From Bidens hawaiensis (Eukaryota > Streptophyta > Magnoliopsida > Asterales > Asteraceae), in assembly GCA_021521415.1 (NCBI GenBank), contig JAIQDT010001104.1:682001-746000 (forward strand): 64,000 nt of DNA. Direction: 5' to 3'. Below are positions 10,545-22,977 of this stretch, piece after piece. The notes beneath the pieces are model-generated. The model saw nothing but the letters and a program-made list of their open reading frames with translations. It had not been told where the DNA came from and ran no database searches. Each line of letters begins with the position of its first letter. Positions within the stretch are counted from its first letter, which is position 1. The position numbers and the translations under genes are program-made.

Positions 10545-11684
10545 GAATTTTTTTAGAAGTGGGGTGCATTTGAGGTATTTAATTACTTGGGGGCATTGAC
10601 TTTCACTTCTAAATACAAAATTGGGTAATAGTATCTAATGATGGCAAATAAGGGTACGTTTGGGTATAGGTGTGTAAGAGATGATCAGAGAGGAGTGTTA
10701 GATCAATAAAAACCTAATTTTCATTGATAGTGGCGAATAAGCTTAATCTTGTTTGATAGTGGCGAATAAGCTTAATCTCGTTTGATACTAGCGAATAAGA
10801 GTGATTTGACAAGAGTTTACGTGACTAGATGTTATTTATATAATTTCTCATTACGCATTCTCAACCTAAATACACCACCATCTCTAAAATTTTATGGTTA
10901 ATATAAAGTAAACCGGCTCATGATTATTTCTCAAAAACAACAAATTATTGCCTAAAGGATTGGAACTAAAACGCCGTGCCATTTTTTAACGTGAATGAAA
11001 ACAAATTATATGGAATGTGATTAAAGAGGTATTGTGATGAAGTTTTTTTTTATGAAATGATTATCTGGGTATTTAAACGGCGAGATATGAATGTGAATGT
11101 TATTTTTGAAAGATATAAATATATGTGATATATGAATATGATTATTAAGAAGCAAATATTTCCAAAAGCTCTCATGTGAAAATTAAAGAGAAGTGATTTT
11201 TGAAGATGATATGAAAGTGATTTATGAGTGGATGATTTAAATTTATGAGCATTTGATTTTTGGATTTTGTGAATGTGAATTCAATTATTCTGACTACGCA
11301 AATCAAAGTGTCAACAAAGAATCTCTAATGCAGATTGTCTAGTTTTTCTATGTATATGTTGGTGGAACATGTGAACACAAATTATCTTCAGTTAAGTATT
11401 ATACTAGTAATTAAAGTGCATTCTTATTCGTCAATAGTAAATTAGTAATTATAAATAGATAGGCTAGGTTTATTTGTCAAAATTAAAGAAAATTAACATT
11501 ATTCGTCACTATCAATGGAAATTAATGTTTTTGATCTAACACATATACCTAAATCCTTACAAACCTACACCTAAATTCTTATTCGTCACTATCAAATACC
11601 ATTACCCTATTTGTGACTAAAAAAGTAAGTCAACCCCCAAAGTGATTAAATCTCAAATACACTACCTTTTTTTAAAAAAAAATC
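10545..11684. mobile_element. MULE-type (Mutator-like) non-autonomous element with long inverted repeats
   Basis: 1140 bp flanked by a perfect 9-bp duplication GAATGGTAA (10536-10544 and 11685-11693), the TSD length of Mutator elements. The ends begin GAATTTTTTTAGAAG and, in reverse complement, GATTTTTTTTTAAAAAAAGG. The first roughly 290 bp recur in inverted orientation at about 11400-11684 with moderate divergence. The arms include tandem units of the type TGATAGTGGCGAATAAG. The middle (10860-11400) has no coding potential. Confidence 0.85.
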
Positions 11685-11693
11685 GAATGGTAA

Positions 11694-13488
11694 TGATGTT
11701 ACGCCATCATTTGAATCCTCAAAATAGATGAACCTTTATCCACACATCGTTACGAACATTAAAAATATGTTTTGAATCCTTGATGACACCATAGTCATGT
11801 AGTCGTCATGGGTTAAGCTTTTCCAACTCCACGCATAGCTAGAAGGTACTTAATCATACAGATGACACACCGCCACTCATAAGACTTACAAATCGACATT
11901 TAAAATCGATTATGTTATCCTACAATGGATATATTAATTATGATGATTTATTGGTTTGTATTCTTGAAACAAACATGTTGAGATCTGTATTCATTTTCTT
12001 CAAGAAAAAGTTTGTATCCGTCACACATGAGTGTTACGCCTTCCCTCTTTGTCACACTATGCCGACCCATTCATCAAGTATCTCCTACGTTAGTTCATTT
12101 AACGTTTTCGATCTAGTTTGAGTGTCCGCTCTGAAAACGTTCCAAATGGAGGGAATAGTAGAAACATTTTCTTATTGTATCCCGTATGTGTTTATATACA
12201 CAATACATATTTTTTTTCTAATGATCATTTGCGTCACTGATCGGCACTTACTCGTGTTCCACTTTCAGGAGGAAACCTCAAACCGATTCCATCTGATTTT
12301 AGTGAAAAAAAATTTGGCATTTATGAAGTTGTTAGGACTTAATATCTCCCAAAAAGAAAGTAATTTATAATGTTTAAGTTATAGTTATTTTAATTTAAGC
12401 GCCCGTCCATGTGGATGTATGTGAAATGGTGCATTCTTGTTTTGCGTTGTTCTTACACGTGTTTTATATATAGGGGAGAATTGGAGCTACCGTTCTTGTT
12501 TGTAAAGCAAGATAAATAGAATATAATGGTATGCTTGCTTTCACCAATCTAATCATCACATGGTGAAATATTTTCCTAGTGATATATTGTTTGATTAACT
12601 TTTGCATAATCATTAGCAAAGGAATGCTATGATATTTGGTGGTGGTGTTATTATATATATGAAGTAAACTTTAAGGTGATGCCTTTAATTTAAGATATAT
12701 TAGCAAGATTAAAATAGGTAGATTAGACCATTCACAACATTGGAGTCCCAACATTTAATTAAACAGGAATTTAAAATTGAAGGTTTTTTCATAGCATTCA
12801 ATATCTTTAACAAGCAAGAGTAATATATCACATCATTTCTATGTGATTTCCAAAGAGTACACAATCACACATGTTAGAATTGGAGTGAGCTAGCAAATCG
12901 GAAATTAGAAAACATTTTAAAATATAATAATCTTTTTGTTTTCTTGTCAAAACCTAAAGATGAAATGAAGTTAAATCTTAAATCAGATATTCATATCCAA
13001 TTTGCGAAACATAAAAACAAGCAAAAAAATCCGTACAAAGTTTGAGAGATCAAACGCCAAAAGAGTTGTGTTCAAAAAGAAAGAATCGAATACGAATCGA
13101 ACATAGTCAAGACCAACAAAATTGAGCTGGAAAGCTTTAACTTGATTTTTCTTTTTACATGGTCAAACCGCTGTATGTAAGGCTACCCCTGGGTAAAAGT
13201 ACTAATCTGTCTATCTACTTACTACCTAACTAAGAGAATGGTATTTACTGAGAGAAGTAGTACGAGGAGCTAGATTGTTGCTGTCTTCTTTTTGGCAGTG
13301 GGATAGGGAAACTGTGAGGACTGAACTTTCACTTTCTTACTTGAACTCATAGCTCTCTCTTTTTCTCTTTTGAGAGCTGTATGTAACTACAGTTCTTTAT
13401 GGGCTGGGGAAATCTCCTAAATGACAAGAGAGGAAGATAGAGTTAGCATTGATTGGGAAGGAAGGAACTAGTAATCCATTTAAGAGGA
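11694..13488. other. Intergenic, no gene recognised
   Basis: AT-rich. Short ORFs on the + strand at 11912-12370 have no domain or composition suggesting a gene. Around 13,160-13,420 a slightly less AT-rich stretch resembles leader sequence, but no coding frame follows. Confidence 0.5.
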
Positions 13489-13493
13489 CTTTA

Positions 13494-15382
13494 TGTAACA
13501 CCCCGACCAAAGGCGGATTATACATCGGGGCGCCACATATTGCTTCATTACTCGCGACACTATTGGTGTCAATATTTATTAATACACATTTTATCGCGCA
13601 CGCGCAGCGGGGAAAATAAAGAACATAAATCAAACATAAATCAATATATTATAAATTATAACATTCAAACAACATTAACTTGTCTTGATACATTTTAATT
13701 CTAGGTCCAAAAGTAAAAACGTCCTACGTGTCCACAAGCTCCAAAACAGCTACTGCAAACCTGAACATGTGTTAAAATAAACGTCAAACACTTGCGTGTT
13801 GGTGAGAAATCAAGTTTAATAGATAATCATAGATAATCACAGTAAATCTGCGCGCAACACGTGTATGTCTAGAGTTTAACAAGGGTGTAATCAGATTGTG
13901 ATCAAGCCTAAGATAGTTCATAGATCATAGTTCAATCCATGCTCCCAATTGAGCATAAAAACGAGAAAACATCTGTGCAAGTGTAAACAAAGAAAACCGT
14001 AAACGATAGGTCTCCCGTGTTCAACTAATGGTACCAACGGAACTGCGGAATAGGCCGAACAAAGCGGTTAATGATACACATACAAATAAACAGCCAAGTA
14101 AACGTCCTCAACACATGGGATACTGCGCGACTAAAGTTCATAAACAAGTTTAAGACTCAAGTTTTGTATGAACACATGAACATCCCAAAGCATTTAAAAT
14201 AAAAAGGGATTAGATACGAGATAACTCACATGATAAACGATGCGGTGATCGATAAAGCAAGAACCAACTTTAAACAAGCACAAGTTAACCTATAAATAAG
14301 ATTATTGTTTTAATGATTTGTTTTAAGTCTTGATTATAAGTTAGCATAATTAATAAGTAAATTATAATATATATTACCGGAAAAGCAGGAAGAACAAGGA
14401 GGAAGACGGAGGCAGAGAGGAAGACGGCAGAGAGAGCAAGGAGCAAGAGAACAGGAGAGATTAAGTGTTTTGTGTGTGATGTGTTATGAAATATTATTAT
14501 TATTTATAGAAAAACCCTAGGAGACATAAATCCAGAAAAAAAAAGGAAAAGATCTCAAAAAGTAAAAGATTCCAAAAGCAAAAGATATCAAAAGATATGG
14601 CAGCTGCAGGGGGCAAGATAAAGCTGACAGGGAAACAGTAACAGGCATGGGCGGTTCAGATAAAGGTACTGGATAAAGCTTGGCAAAAGCAGATCTCAAA
14701 AGATAATGTCAGTCACCTTTTCTACCAACCAATGGGGGTTGGTACGCATGCTGCGCCGAAAGTAACTATTCAGACATTAGATAGGTTAGGTCAACAGCAC
14801 AGAAGATAAGACAACACAAAAGCAAACGGCTAGATTTAAACAGAAGATACAAGGGTTAAGCGCGGGAAGGCTGAGTGCGCGAGCGCGAAGGCTGGCACAA
14901 CAATCCTTAGCGCACTGCGGGAAGAATCACATCCTTAGCGTGCTGCGTGAAGAACAAGAATTCTAAGCGCATCGCGGGAAGAACATACATTCTTAGCGCA
15001 TTGCGGGAAGAACATGCATTCTTAGCGCGCTGCGAGAAGAGTTCTCTTCACGCATCGCAGGAACAAGATGTCTTCACGCAGGCTTCCATGTAAGGAGTCT
15101 GGCGCGTGGAGCTGCAGACATCCTTAGGCGGGAAGAACCAAAGGACAAGCAAAGAGGAGGGAAACAAGGCGTAAGGGTGGGACGGCGACAAGAGGGAAAA
15201 GAAGGCGGAAAGAGAGAAGGAAGAGGGACGGGACGGCGGAAAGAAAGAGAGAGAGAGAGGCGGGAAGGAAAATATATAGTATTATTAAAAGTAAAATATA
15301 AGTATAAATATTAAATAATAAAAGAGAGATCGGGTCAGAGAAACGGGTACCTGGGTCGGGTCGGATCGGGGCAGATGTCACA
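13494..15382 (-). mobile_element. Solo LTR of a Ty3/gypsy element
   Basis: 1889 bp beginning TGTAACACCCCGACC and ending GATGTCACA, flanked by a perfect 5-bp duplication CTTTA (13489-13493 and 15383-15387). The first 22 bases nearly match the reverse complement of the LTR end at 3160-3182, so this LTR lies in minus orientation and belongs to a related family. No internal sequence or primer site is present. Recombination between two LTRs is the usual origin of such a structure. Confidence 0.9.
14857..15085. repeat. GCGC-rich tandem repeat in the solo LTR
   Basis: Several imperfect units of about 30 bp, of the type TTCTTAGCGCATTGCGGGAAG, in a row. The units differ mainly at the CGC/TGC positions, as expected from deamination of methylated CpG. 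Just downstream (15,130-15,270) is a purine-rich GGAAGA/GAGAGA stretch. Confidence 0.75.
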
Positions 15383-15583
15383 CTTTACCCTAGAAAAAGT
15401 AAAAGGGAGGGAAGGAACTGACTTTTTCTAACTCGGAATGATTTGGAAGTGCGAGATGCACTAATCGGAAAGAGACTCTCTCTTGACCTGACTTTCCCTA
15501 TTGGCTTTGACTGCGGTAAGTAATTCACTCAAACCGATTCCCTTAATTCACAAACCAACATATATTTATTGATACTCACAATG

Positions 15584-15640
15584 TGTCACACCCCAATTTA
15601 GGGACTAAAAGTGTGACATTCATTGGTACATGTTTTGCAA
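15584..15640 (-). repeat. LTR-end fragment (TGTCACACCCC type)
   Basis: TGTCACACCCCAATTTAGG at 15584 is the typical terminus of a minus-oriented gypsy LTR of the same broad type as the elements at 3182 and 13494. How far it extends to the right cannot be decided without a partner copy. Confidence 0.45.
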
Positions 15641-17455
15641 ATATATCAGAGTTGCGGGTTTATTTTAACGGAAGACTTTGATTTATTAAAAAAATAATTT
15701 ATATTGAGAACTTACTCGAAAATTAAACACCCAAGTATTTGATTTACAAAACATTGTTTCATATTATTACAAGGATTAATAAAAACGAATCATCTTCATA
15801 TCACGAACATCTAACTCCATAAGTGATGCTAATTCCTTGCTATTGTTGCTTAACTGAATTGCCTGAAATGTAGGGGTGGGGGATACGTGAGCGTGGATTC
15901 ACTCTCAGAACATTTAATAAATATTTTACATGTCAAGATAGTTTTCTTGAACAACTCAACATGAACGTCTTTTATTCCCAAGATTGTATCACTGCCATAC
16001 ACACGTAATTCAGAGGTCCTCCGAGCACGTAGGCCATTGAAAACTGGTTATGATTGGCATTAGCATACCTGTTGGGTCAGTATCTAGACACATGTATACT
16101 CTGTTTGAGTTACTTTTATTTTTATCTTGTATGCTAGAGATCAAATAACTTGTTATAAGCGTTTGACTGACTCTTTAAGATAAACAACTCATTTATCTTA
16201 TCGAGTATAAATTTGTTTGACTGGTTGTAAAAGATTTAAGGTGTTCACCTTTATTATGATGATCAGTTTTCTGTGTTGATTTCTTTATGTGCGTTACCTC
16301 GGACCTATAGTAGGAGAATAACTTTTGTAAATATCTAGATTGAGTTATCTAGTTTTAGACTTTTAGTCTAATTTGCATAGCTTTAAATCTTGATAAATCA
16401 TTTGTTTGAATAAAAAATTTAGATATGTAGTCTTCCTACTTATATATCAATTATGTGTTATGTTTCTTCTTCACGAAGAAACGTTTATTTATGTTTCTTC
16501 TTCAAAAAGAAACGTTAATTTGACCATAATCTTTGTATGTGAAACTTTATGTTTCTGAGTCGGGAAGAAACATATTTTTCGACTATAATCTTGGTATAAT
16601 AGAAAAGCTAAAAATACATATTTAAATGGACTGCTCGTTTGTTTGCTAAATAGTGTAATCTCGTGATGTTCAGCCTTTTGCAATTATCATTACCATGCAG
16701 CTAACTGATTACTTAACAAAGTAACTTGGACGTAAACATGTTCTATTTTAACTTGACAAGTTGGGTGTTAGTAATACCCACGCTCCAACTTGAGTGTGTG
16801 TGTGGTGTGGTGGGGTGGGGGGTATTAGAATTATATTATTCTCTAGTATCTTTTATTTTACTTAGGAGATATTGTTACTTTGTTTATGGAATATCCTCTC
16901 TTATTAAACCTTTATATTCTCTTAATTAAACCTTTAATTGGGACTATTATTTGCCAACATGGCAAAATTGGAATTAATTAAAACTAATTTTTTAAAAAAG
17001 AAACAAATTATTGCCACGTAATACTACCTAATAGATGTTTATTGACGACTAGGTGTACCACATAAACATAACTAACAAATGGTTAACTTCGTTAGTCCTA
17101 GTCTGGATGGTTAAAAATACACCTTTACTGGGGGACCGCCACCAGACAAAAGTGAAGTTATGACTGTTATTTGCTAATAGGGTATAGTTGAAATTATTTA
17201 AAACCGATATTCCCCAAAATAATTATCAATATACGTTCAACAATTTTGACAGAAACACTTATGAACACTCCATCGAATAATAGTCATAACGGCAACAATC
17301 AAAGTTAAATTTATACACATCGACGATCCATCGGCAATTTGTCAGTAACGTTTAATTTTCTAACATTTTAATATGTTTCTAGTAAGGGTTGTTGTCATTC
17401 ATAGTAAATACTGACATAATATCTCATCCTTTGGTTACATATTGAAAATGGTATT
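15641..17455. other. Intergenic, probably old LTR remains
   Basis: No coding frame of note. The first several hundred bases may continue the LTR that begins at 15584. Three GTTTCTTC-type hairpins occur at 16462-16571. Confidence 0.4.
16462..16571. repeat. Three short GTTTCTT...AAGAAAC hairpins
   Basis: GTTTCTTC-TTCAC-GAAGAAAC at 16462-16482, GTTTCTT-CTTCAAA-AAGAAAC at 16493-16513, and a weaker version at 16551-16571. The first two are 31 bases apart with similar flanks, so they look like duplicated hairpin units. Confidence 0.7.
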
Positions 17456-17644
17456 TGTCTATTGGCTCAGATGAATCAGACAATCAGATCAAACAAACGA
17501 ATCATTTTCTGTGCAACTTATCGTACGTTCAAGACCTTTCTCTCCAAGGCACAAACCTATCATAAACCTACTACAATCTAATTTAGTAAAATAAAACATA
17601 ACAAATAAACCCTTAACTTTAATAAAATTCAAGATTAACCTTCA
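17456..17644 (-). repeat. 3' LTR of the small element
   Basis: Shares with the right LTR the block ACCCTTAACTTTAATAAAAT and the ending AAGATTAACCTTCA. The purine tract next to it (17645-17660, minus strand) is a plausible polypurine tract. Confidence 0.65.
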
Positions 17645-18925
17645 TTCACCCCCTTAATCTTGAATTGCTCATATTTTTTGTACAGCCAAGGTCTTGAATT
17701 TCCAATAGCATACTCAATTTTTCCAATTTTAACCATTGATTCGTCTTTACCCTTCTTTTCATTTGTTTGTAACAAACATGTTTAGCAGGTTCTTCACGTT
17801 CATCGTTCAAACCATCCACACTGATCTCAGATACAACTTCATTCTCCACGTTCTTCTTTCTTAGTTCTCTGTTCTTTTGTTCATCAAAACTTGTAAATGG
17901 ACTATTATCAGACCCTGATGGGCTTTCTTTCTGACTATTCTTCTGAACCTTTCATTAGATTCTGAATTTTTGTATACAAATACTCGATTGTTGACTTTCA
18001 CACACGCTTCTAAATGTGCTGATTTTTTAACCGCATCCTTTCTTTCATTCATTATCATATTCTTTCTCTCATCAACATGATCAATAGCAGATTTCTTGCT
18101 TTGTTTATGCTCACCTATCATAATGGTTTTCTCATCTTCAAGGTTGTTTAAATTAGAAAAACAAACCTCAAGGTTCACCGTCTTCTCTTAATTTTCCAAA
18201 GAAATTCTTTTTTTTTCTTCTTTCAATATTTCTTTTTCTTCACTTTCTAAAAGAGCATGTAAAGCTTTTTCTTTCCCTGCAGCAACCTGAGCTTCCTTCT
18301 TACGTGTTCTTCTTCTTGAACAATCGTATCTAATTTTTCTTTCTCGGCGATCTCATTCAATCTTTCTTTCTCAGTGGCTTCTTGAACTACTTTTTCATCA
18401 TCTACATATTGTACATAATTAATTCCAAGAAATCAAATCTTCAAAGCATGTCATACTTCCTTAGCATTCATGAATATGCCAAGATGTCTTCTGGTTGGTT
18501 TGACATATGTACCCCAATGCTTTGTATATTTACAGCTATGTTCAGCAACATCCCAAAAAACATAGTCTTTCAGAAATCCCTCTATCTTGGTCGACTATAC
18601 TTTGTAGTTTGAATTTTTAAATACCGGAAGTCCCCCCGATCACCATGTGTCAATACTAGCAGTCTCCCAATCTTGAATTAATTCAACCAAAAAGGTAATT
18701 CTTCCTTGAAAAACGTGTCAAACCTTTCTTTTATGTTGCTTCCAAGGGTTATGTGAAACCCTTAATTACGCCGACCATAAACCAAAAACGCTAACCAACT
18801 TTCTATTCTTCAACTTCGAACCAGACCATAGCAATAATCCTTTGATTTCGGCAACCGATATTCGAGCGAAATAAACCAAATAACAAATCATTTTCTGGCA
18901 ACCAACCGTACCTCAACGAGCCCAA
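17645..18925 (-). pseudogene. Internal region with charged, coiled-coil-like coding remains
   Basis: Minus-strand ORFs of 105 residues (18178-17861) and 67 residues (17849-17646), and further open stretches between 18,180 and 18,400, are rich in Lys, Glu and Asn with heptad-like spacing. Some copia-type gag proteins carry a long coiled coil of this composition, so this may be a gag remnant, but no capsid or CCHC motif was found. Frames are broken and no protein function can be named. Confidence 0.35.
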
Positions 18926-18938
18926 GCTCTGTTACCAA
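18926..18938 (-). other. Primer binding site, degenerate tRNA-Met type
   Basis: Minus strand TTGGTAACAGAGC, one mismatch from the canonical TGGTATCAGAGC, one base inside the right LTR end (18940). Confidence 0.7.
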
Positions 18939-18939
18939 T

Positions 18940-19802
18940 TGTTGGTCTAGACGGACAAACAATCAGATCAGACAAACAAACAAACGAACACGAGATATTT
19001 GGGGTGACAACCCTCGTCTCTTTTTCATATAATAAAAAAAATTAACAAACGAACTTAATGAACATAAAAAGAAACGTGACTTCTTTACACATAAAAAACT
19101 ATGGGTGGCAAAACAAACCCAAATTGGTTGTTTTGGGTCAAAATAATTTTCCAAGGAAGTCAAGATAGGTTAAGGAAATGTTAGTGACTTTTCGTTATGG
19201 GTTAGAATGAGTTTGTTTATGGGTTAGAATGGACTAAAACAAGCTCCATCCAATATTATTTTAAACAAAACACACGAAATCAAATAGAAACCGAGAAATC
19301 GAAACCGAAAAGATACCGAAACCGACCGAAATAAAAAAAAAGCAAAACCGAACCCAAAAAAAAATCTGAAAAAAACGAACATGAACCGATACAAAACCAG
19401 GTTTTTTTTTGTTTTTTTAATGAACGGGGATGACGGGGGAAATATTTTAATTTTTTTATATTTTAACCTTAACTTGGGTCAAGATGGGTTAACTTTACCC
19501 ATATTGATCCATACTCATCCTAACCCTCTATTTTAAAAATTCATCATGACTCATGCACATCCTAACCCATACCCATTATAACTCATCACCCAAATCCAAC
19601 CCAACTCACTTGCATTGCCACCTCTAAAAAAACGATAATCTAGACCCATATTTATAAATTTATTAAGCTTTCTCTTTAAAACAATTACTAAACTTTTGCT
19701 CCTAAGCACAAAAGCTTTCTTAAACATACTACAATCCAATTAAGTAATATAAATTGTAACAAATGAACCCTTAACTTTAATAAAATTCAAGATTAACCTT
19801 CA
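18940..19802 (-). repeat. 5' LTR of the small element, split by a hAT MITE
   Basis: On the plus strand it starts TGTTGGTCTAGACGG and ends AACCTTCA. Without the 527-bp insertion at 19100-19626 it would be about 330 bp, so the left copy is truncated or diverged. Confidence 0.65.
19100..19626. mobile_element. hAT-type MITE with GGGTTA/ACCGAA degenerate core
   Basis: Ends TATGGGTGGCAAAAC and, in reverse complement, TAGAGGTGGCAATGC. It is flanked by AAAAAAC on both sides (19093-19099 and 19627-19633), a 7-base duplication; an 8-base reading has one mismatch. The interior has blocks of ACCGAAA-type and AACCCATACCC-type repeats. It sits inside the right LTR of the small retrotransposon. Confidence 0.68.
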
Positions 19803-19878
19803 TCGTTTTTATAGAAGTTTTAGTGTGATTATACATGTAACTACAAGACGTAAGCGAGTTTAGACTCTAGAAGCATTA

Positions 19879-19977
19879 GGCTATGTGTAGTGGAGGAGCT
19901 ACAAAATTGGGCGTTTTGCACCATGTGGCAAAGGGTATGTTTTTGTTTTTGTGGTGTAATGATGTTGTAGCCCTACA

Positions 19978-20008
<31 letters not shown>

Positions 20009-20168
20009 CACACTCACGACCATTAAAATAATAATAAAAACAAAGCATGCATAGGCGAGAAATATACCTCGCCCGCTCCCTTTTCGCCCCTTTTGTCGCC
20101 CACGGGGGTGGTGTTCGCGCCCCATTTCGCCCAAATTCATCCCTATTTCTCATCCACTACACATGGCC
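19879..20168. mobile_element. Tourist-like MITE, family 2, copy a
   Basis: 290 bp with inverted ends GGCTATGTGTAGTGG and CCACTACACATGGCC, flanked by TTA (19876-19878, 20169-20171). Subterminal GGGCGAAA/TTTCGCCC blocks recur in the second copy at 56131-56455. A (CATA)n run occupies 19974-20008. Confidence 0.85.
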
Positions 20169-20171
20169 TTA

Positions 20172-20829
20172 CGAGCAACACGTCTGAATTAATTACGTCA
20201 CAACTGGTAACGTTATACGAAGACTTGTATGTGTCAAGTCAACCGGAAAGAAAATATCAATTTATGGAAGAAAAATATAAGGATGATGAGATAATTAGGC
20301 GGATAAGATTCTGAAAATTGGAGACCAAGAAAATAAAGTCATTTTTTGTTTTGCTGTTTAGTTTGAAAACGAAGAAAATAAAGATAAATCATAAAAATAG
20401 TCGTTTTCAACCAAGAAAATTCATATTTTGTTTAAACATATATGTTTAGTTTATTCCTTGTGAAGAAGGGTTAGAATTTGAACCCAAAGCCAACAATTTC
20501 TGACGACGTGCTCAATACTTTTCTTGCCAAATGAAATTAGGATCTAGAAATAATAATCAAGAAACTTCCTTTTCTAGAAAAAATCGTACTATGTATATTA
20601 AAATAATTTGTCATATGAAGTATAGAAATGTTTATGGATGACATCGACAAATCACCAAACTAAATATCAACAACATGAAAAGCTTATGTGTGTATGGGTT
20701 TTTAGTTTTACCGGTGAATTATTGATCTATTTGTATGGTGTCTCTGCTCATAAAAATAAGGTAACGTGTTTAAATCATTGCAAATGTAAGATTTCGAGGA
20801 GTTTAAGGTGGACAAAATTGGGTTTTCAA

Positions 20830-20880
<51 letters not shown>

Positions 20881-22677
20881 GAGTGTATGGACTTCATGGA
20901 AAAACTAGACTATTTAGGTGACACTTAGCTCAAACGCTTGGGCTGTGGAGGTTTTCTCTAACTGTGGGGTCACAGACTGACCAACAATTTGCTGGCACGT
21001 TGCAATTTCCAGACGAAACAATACGTAGAGGTATTGTGAGGGGAAATGTCTAAGCCATGGTCGAATCCATGCAAAGGGTAACCTTTTCAGGGATAATGTC
21101 TAGGGTTTAGACGTTTCTTCTTACAAGATATCTACGTAGTCGTTTTCTCTTAAAAATGTCATGTGTCATCATATCGTTGGTTAGTCTGTGGGAACGATAT
21201 CAAAGGAAACCCTATAGCCTAGACGTTTCAGCCAAGTGGTTTTTCCTTGTTTTTCGTGAAGCACATATACACACATAAGCGTTTCCATGTTTATTTTGGC
21301 TTTTCCTTGTTTGTCATGGTTATTTTGATGATTTTCCCCAACCTTAAGTCCTTAACTACATATAATTTGTTATGTAGATGCATATGAGTCGATATAACTA
21401 CACATTTTTTTTGTAGAGATACACGTAAAGATGAAAACGCTATTGGAATGAGCACGCGTAATGTAATGAAGGACGATTACTTGCATAGTCCAAACTAATT
21501 ACAATGGTAAATCATTCTTGAAAAGTCACAGACACAATTGAAATGAGGACTCATTATTAAAGTAGATGCAACTTTATGATATCTTCTAAAAGTAAATAAT
21601 AAAGATAGCAAAAGTATTTAAAAAATAAAATATATTATCTTCTTGGTTTATTGAAATGAGTTGGACTCATTGTTTGAATCATGTTTTCTTCTTGGTTTAT
21701 TGCAATTCTAAAAGTTGTAGCGACACAGGTTTAAAAAAAAAATCTTTTACTAAAAAAGTTTCTATCTAGATACAGAAACAAAATTAAACACGCATAGTTA
21801 GGCCCAAAAGATGAACCATAGAGGAATCCAATAAGCCAGCCCTTCATTTAAGTCCACTCAAAATGACCCAGCCCACCATTAAATACATCCATCAGCAAAT
21901 TTTGTTGAGGGTTCCATAAATTACTTGACCCGTTTTTTAATAGCCGTAACAAGCATACAGTACTGAACTTCAAGATATCGATATTACTGAAACAATTTGT
22001 AATTAGAGGTGACATAATAGAAGGATTGATCGAACAGCGTAACATTTCGACTTGTCCAACAGTAAATGGTCAAGATTCTGGCCTTCGGTTCCAACCTTCT
22101 AAACGAGAACACAACCCGATAAACCACTGGGTTCCACCAAAGCTTACCTCATTGAGAAACAGAAATAGTGACCATAGTTCACACTAAAACTTCAACAACA
22201 ATCAAGATACAAAAAGCACCGGTCATTAACCATTGAGAGGTTCTTAAAGAGATATCGTTAAATGATGCGCTCATAACTAAAAGATTTGAGCTTCAAATCA
22301 TGCGGGGTTCAGTTTTGGTGTATTTATCCTAGAATATACACCAACATATTACATCGCCCCGTTACATCAGTCAATTCCTTAGACACATATGGCATGTATG
22401 TCCGTCCATTCATACAATTCACATGGGAGAATATGAATGCAATGTTCTTCCACACATACACCCCACAGTTCATTATATGGCTTGTTTTGTTTGCCTTGAA
22501 ATGGGTGCCATATTATGTTTTTTTCTTGTTGGATAACGTTTGTTATTTGTCTTCGGAAAATGTTTTTCTTAATATGCATGTCAAATATATTATTTTTATT
22601 AAAATATTATAAACTTGATCTATTACTACTAGTATTTTATGGTTTAAAGAATAATGTATGACCGGTATAACACGATA
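20172..22677. other. Intergenic, no gene recognised
   Basis: Mostly AT-rich, with an (AAT)n microsatellite at 20828. The ORFs at 20638-20928 (containing the AAT run), 21848-22045 and 22286-22612 lack domains. The stretch 20,940-21,250 is less AT-rich and may be an unrecognised old repeat. Confidence 0.45.
20828..20880. repeat. (AAT)n microsatellite, about 17 units
   Basis: Uninterrupted AAT trinucleotide run. Confidence 0.95.
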
Positions 22678-22977
22678 TAAGACTGAGGGGTGTGGGGCTT
22701 TAACGGGGGCGCTAGAGCCCCTCCGCTCGCGCCCCCATGCGCTAATACCACACCACCAGGGGCGCTAGAGGGAGGATAGAGGCAGGCGTGAGCTTGGTAG
22801 CGGGAGAAGAGAGAGAGGAAGGCTCCTAGATTTTAGCAAAAAGAGCCGTTTGGCTCATATTAAATTAAAAAAAAAAATATTTTCTTTATAAAATATACTC
22901 CATTTCACCCATTTTTATACCAAAACTTCAAACCTTCACCCAAAATCAATTCATCTTCTCAACTTTTTTTTAAAAAA

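Larger units (their letters stand above)
17456..19802 (-). mobile_element. Small decayed LTR retrotransposon, minus orientation
   Basis: The sequence around 17,480-17,644 is repeated in direct orientation at 18,960-19,090 plus 19,630-19,802, the latter interrupted by a hAT MITE. The inner edge of the right copy carries a near-match to the tRNA-Met primer site. The inner edge of the left copy carries a purine tract on the minus strand (AAGGGGGTGAA). Both place the 5' LTR on the right. The internal part is only about 1.3 kb, without pol. The left outer boundary is degraded and no TSD could be confirmed. Confidence 0.7.

Noticed and set aside
20638..20928. 96-residue ORF with a long Asn run
   Set aside because: The Asn run comes from the (AAT)n microsatellite; there is no domain or splice context.
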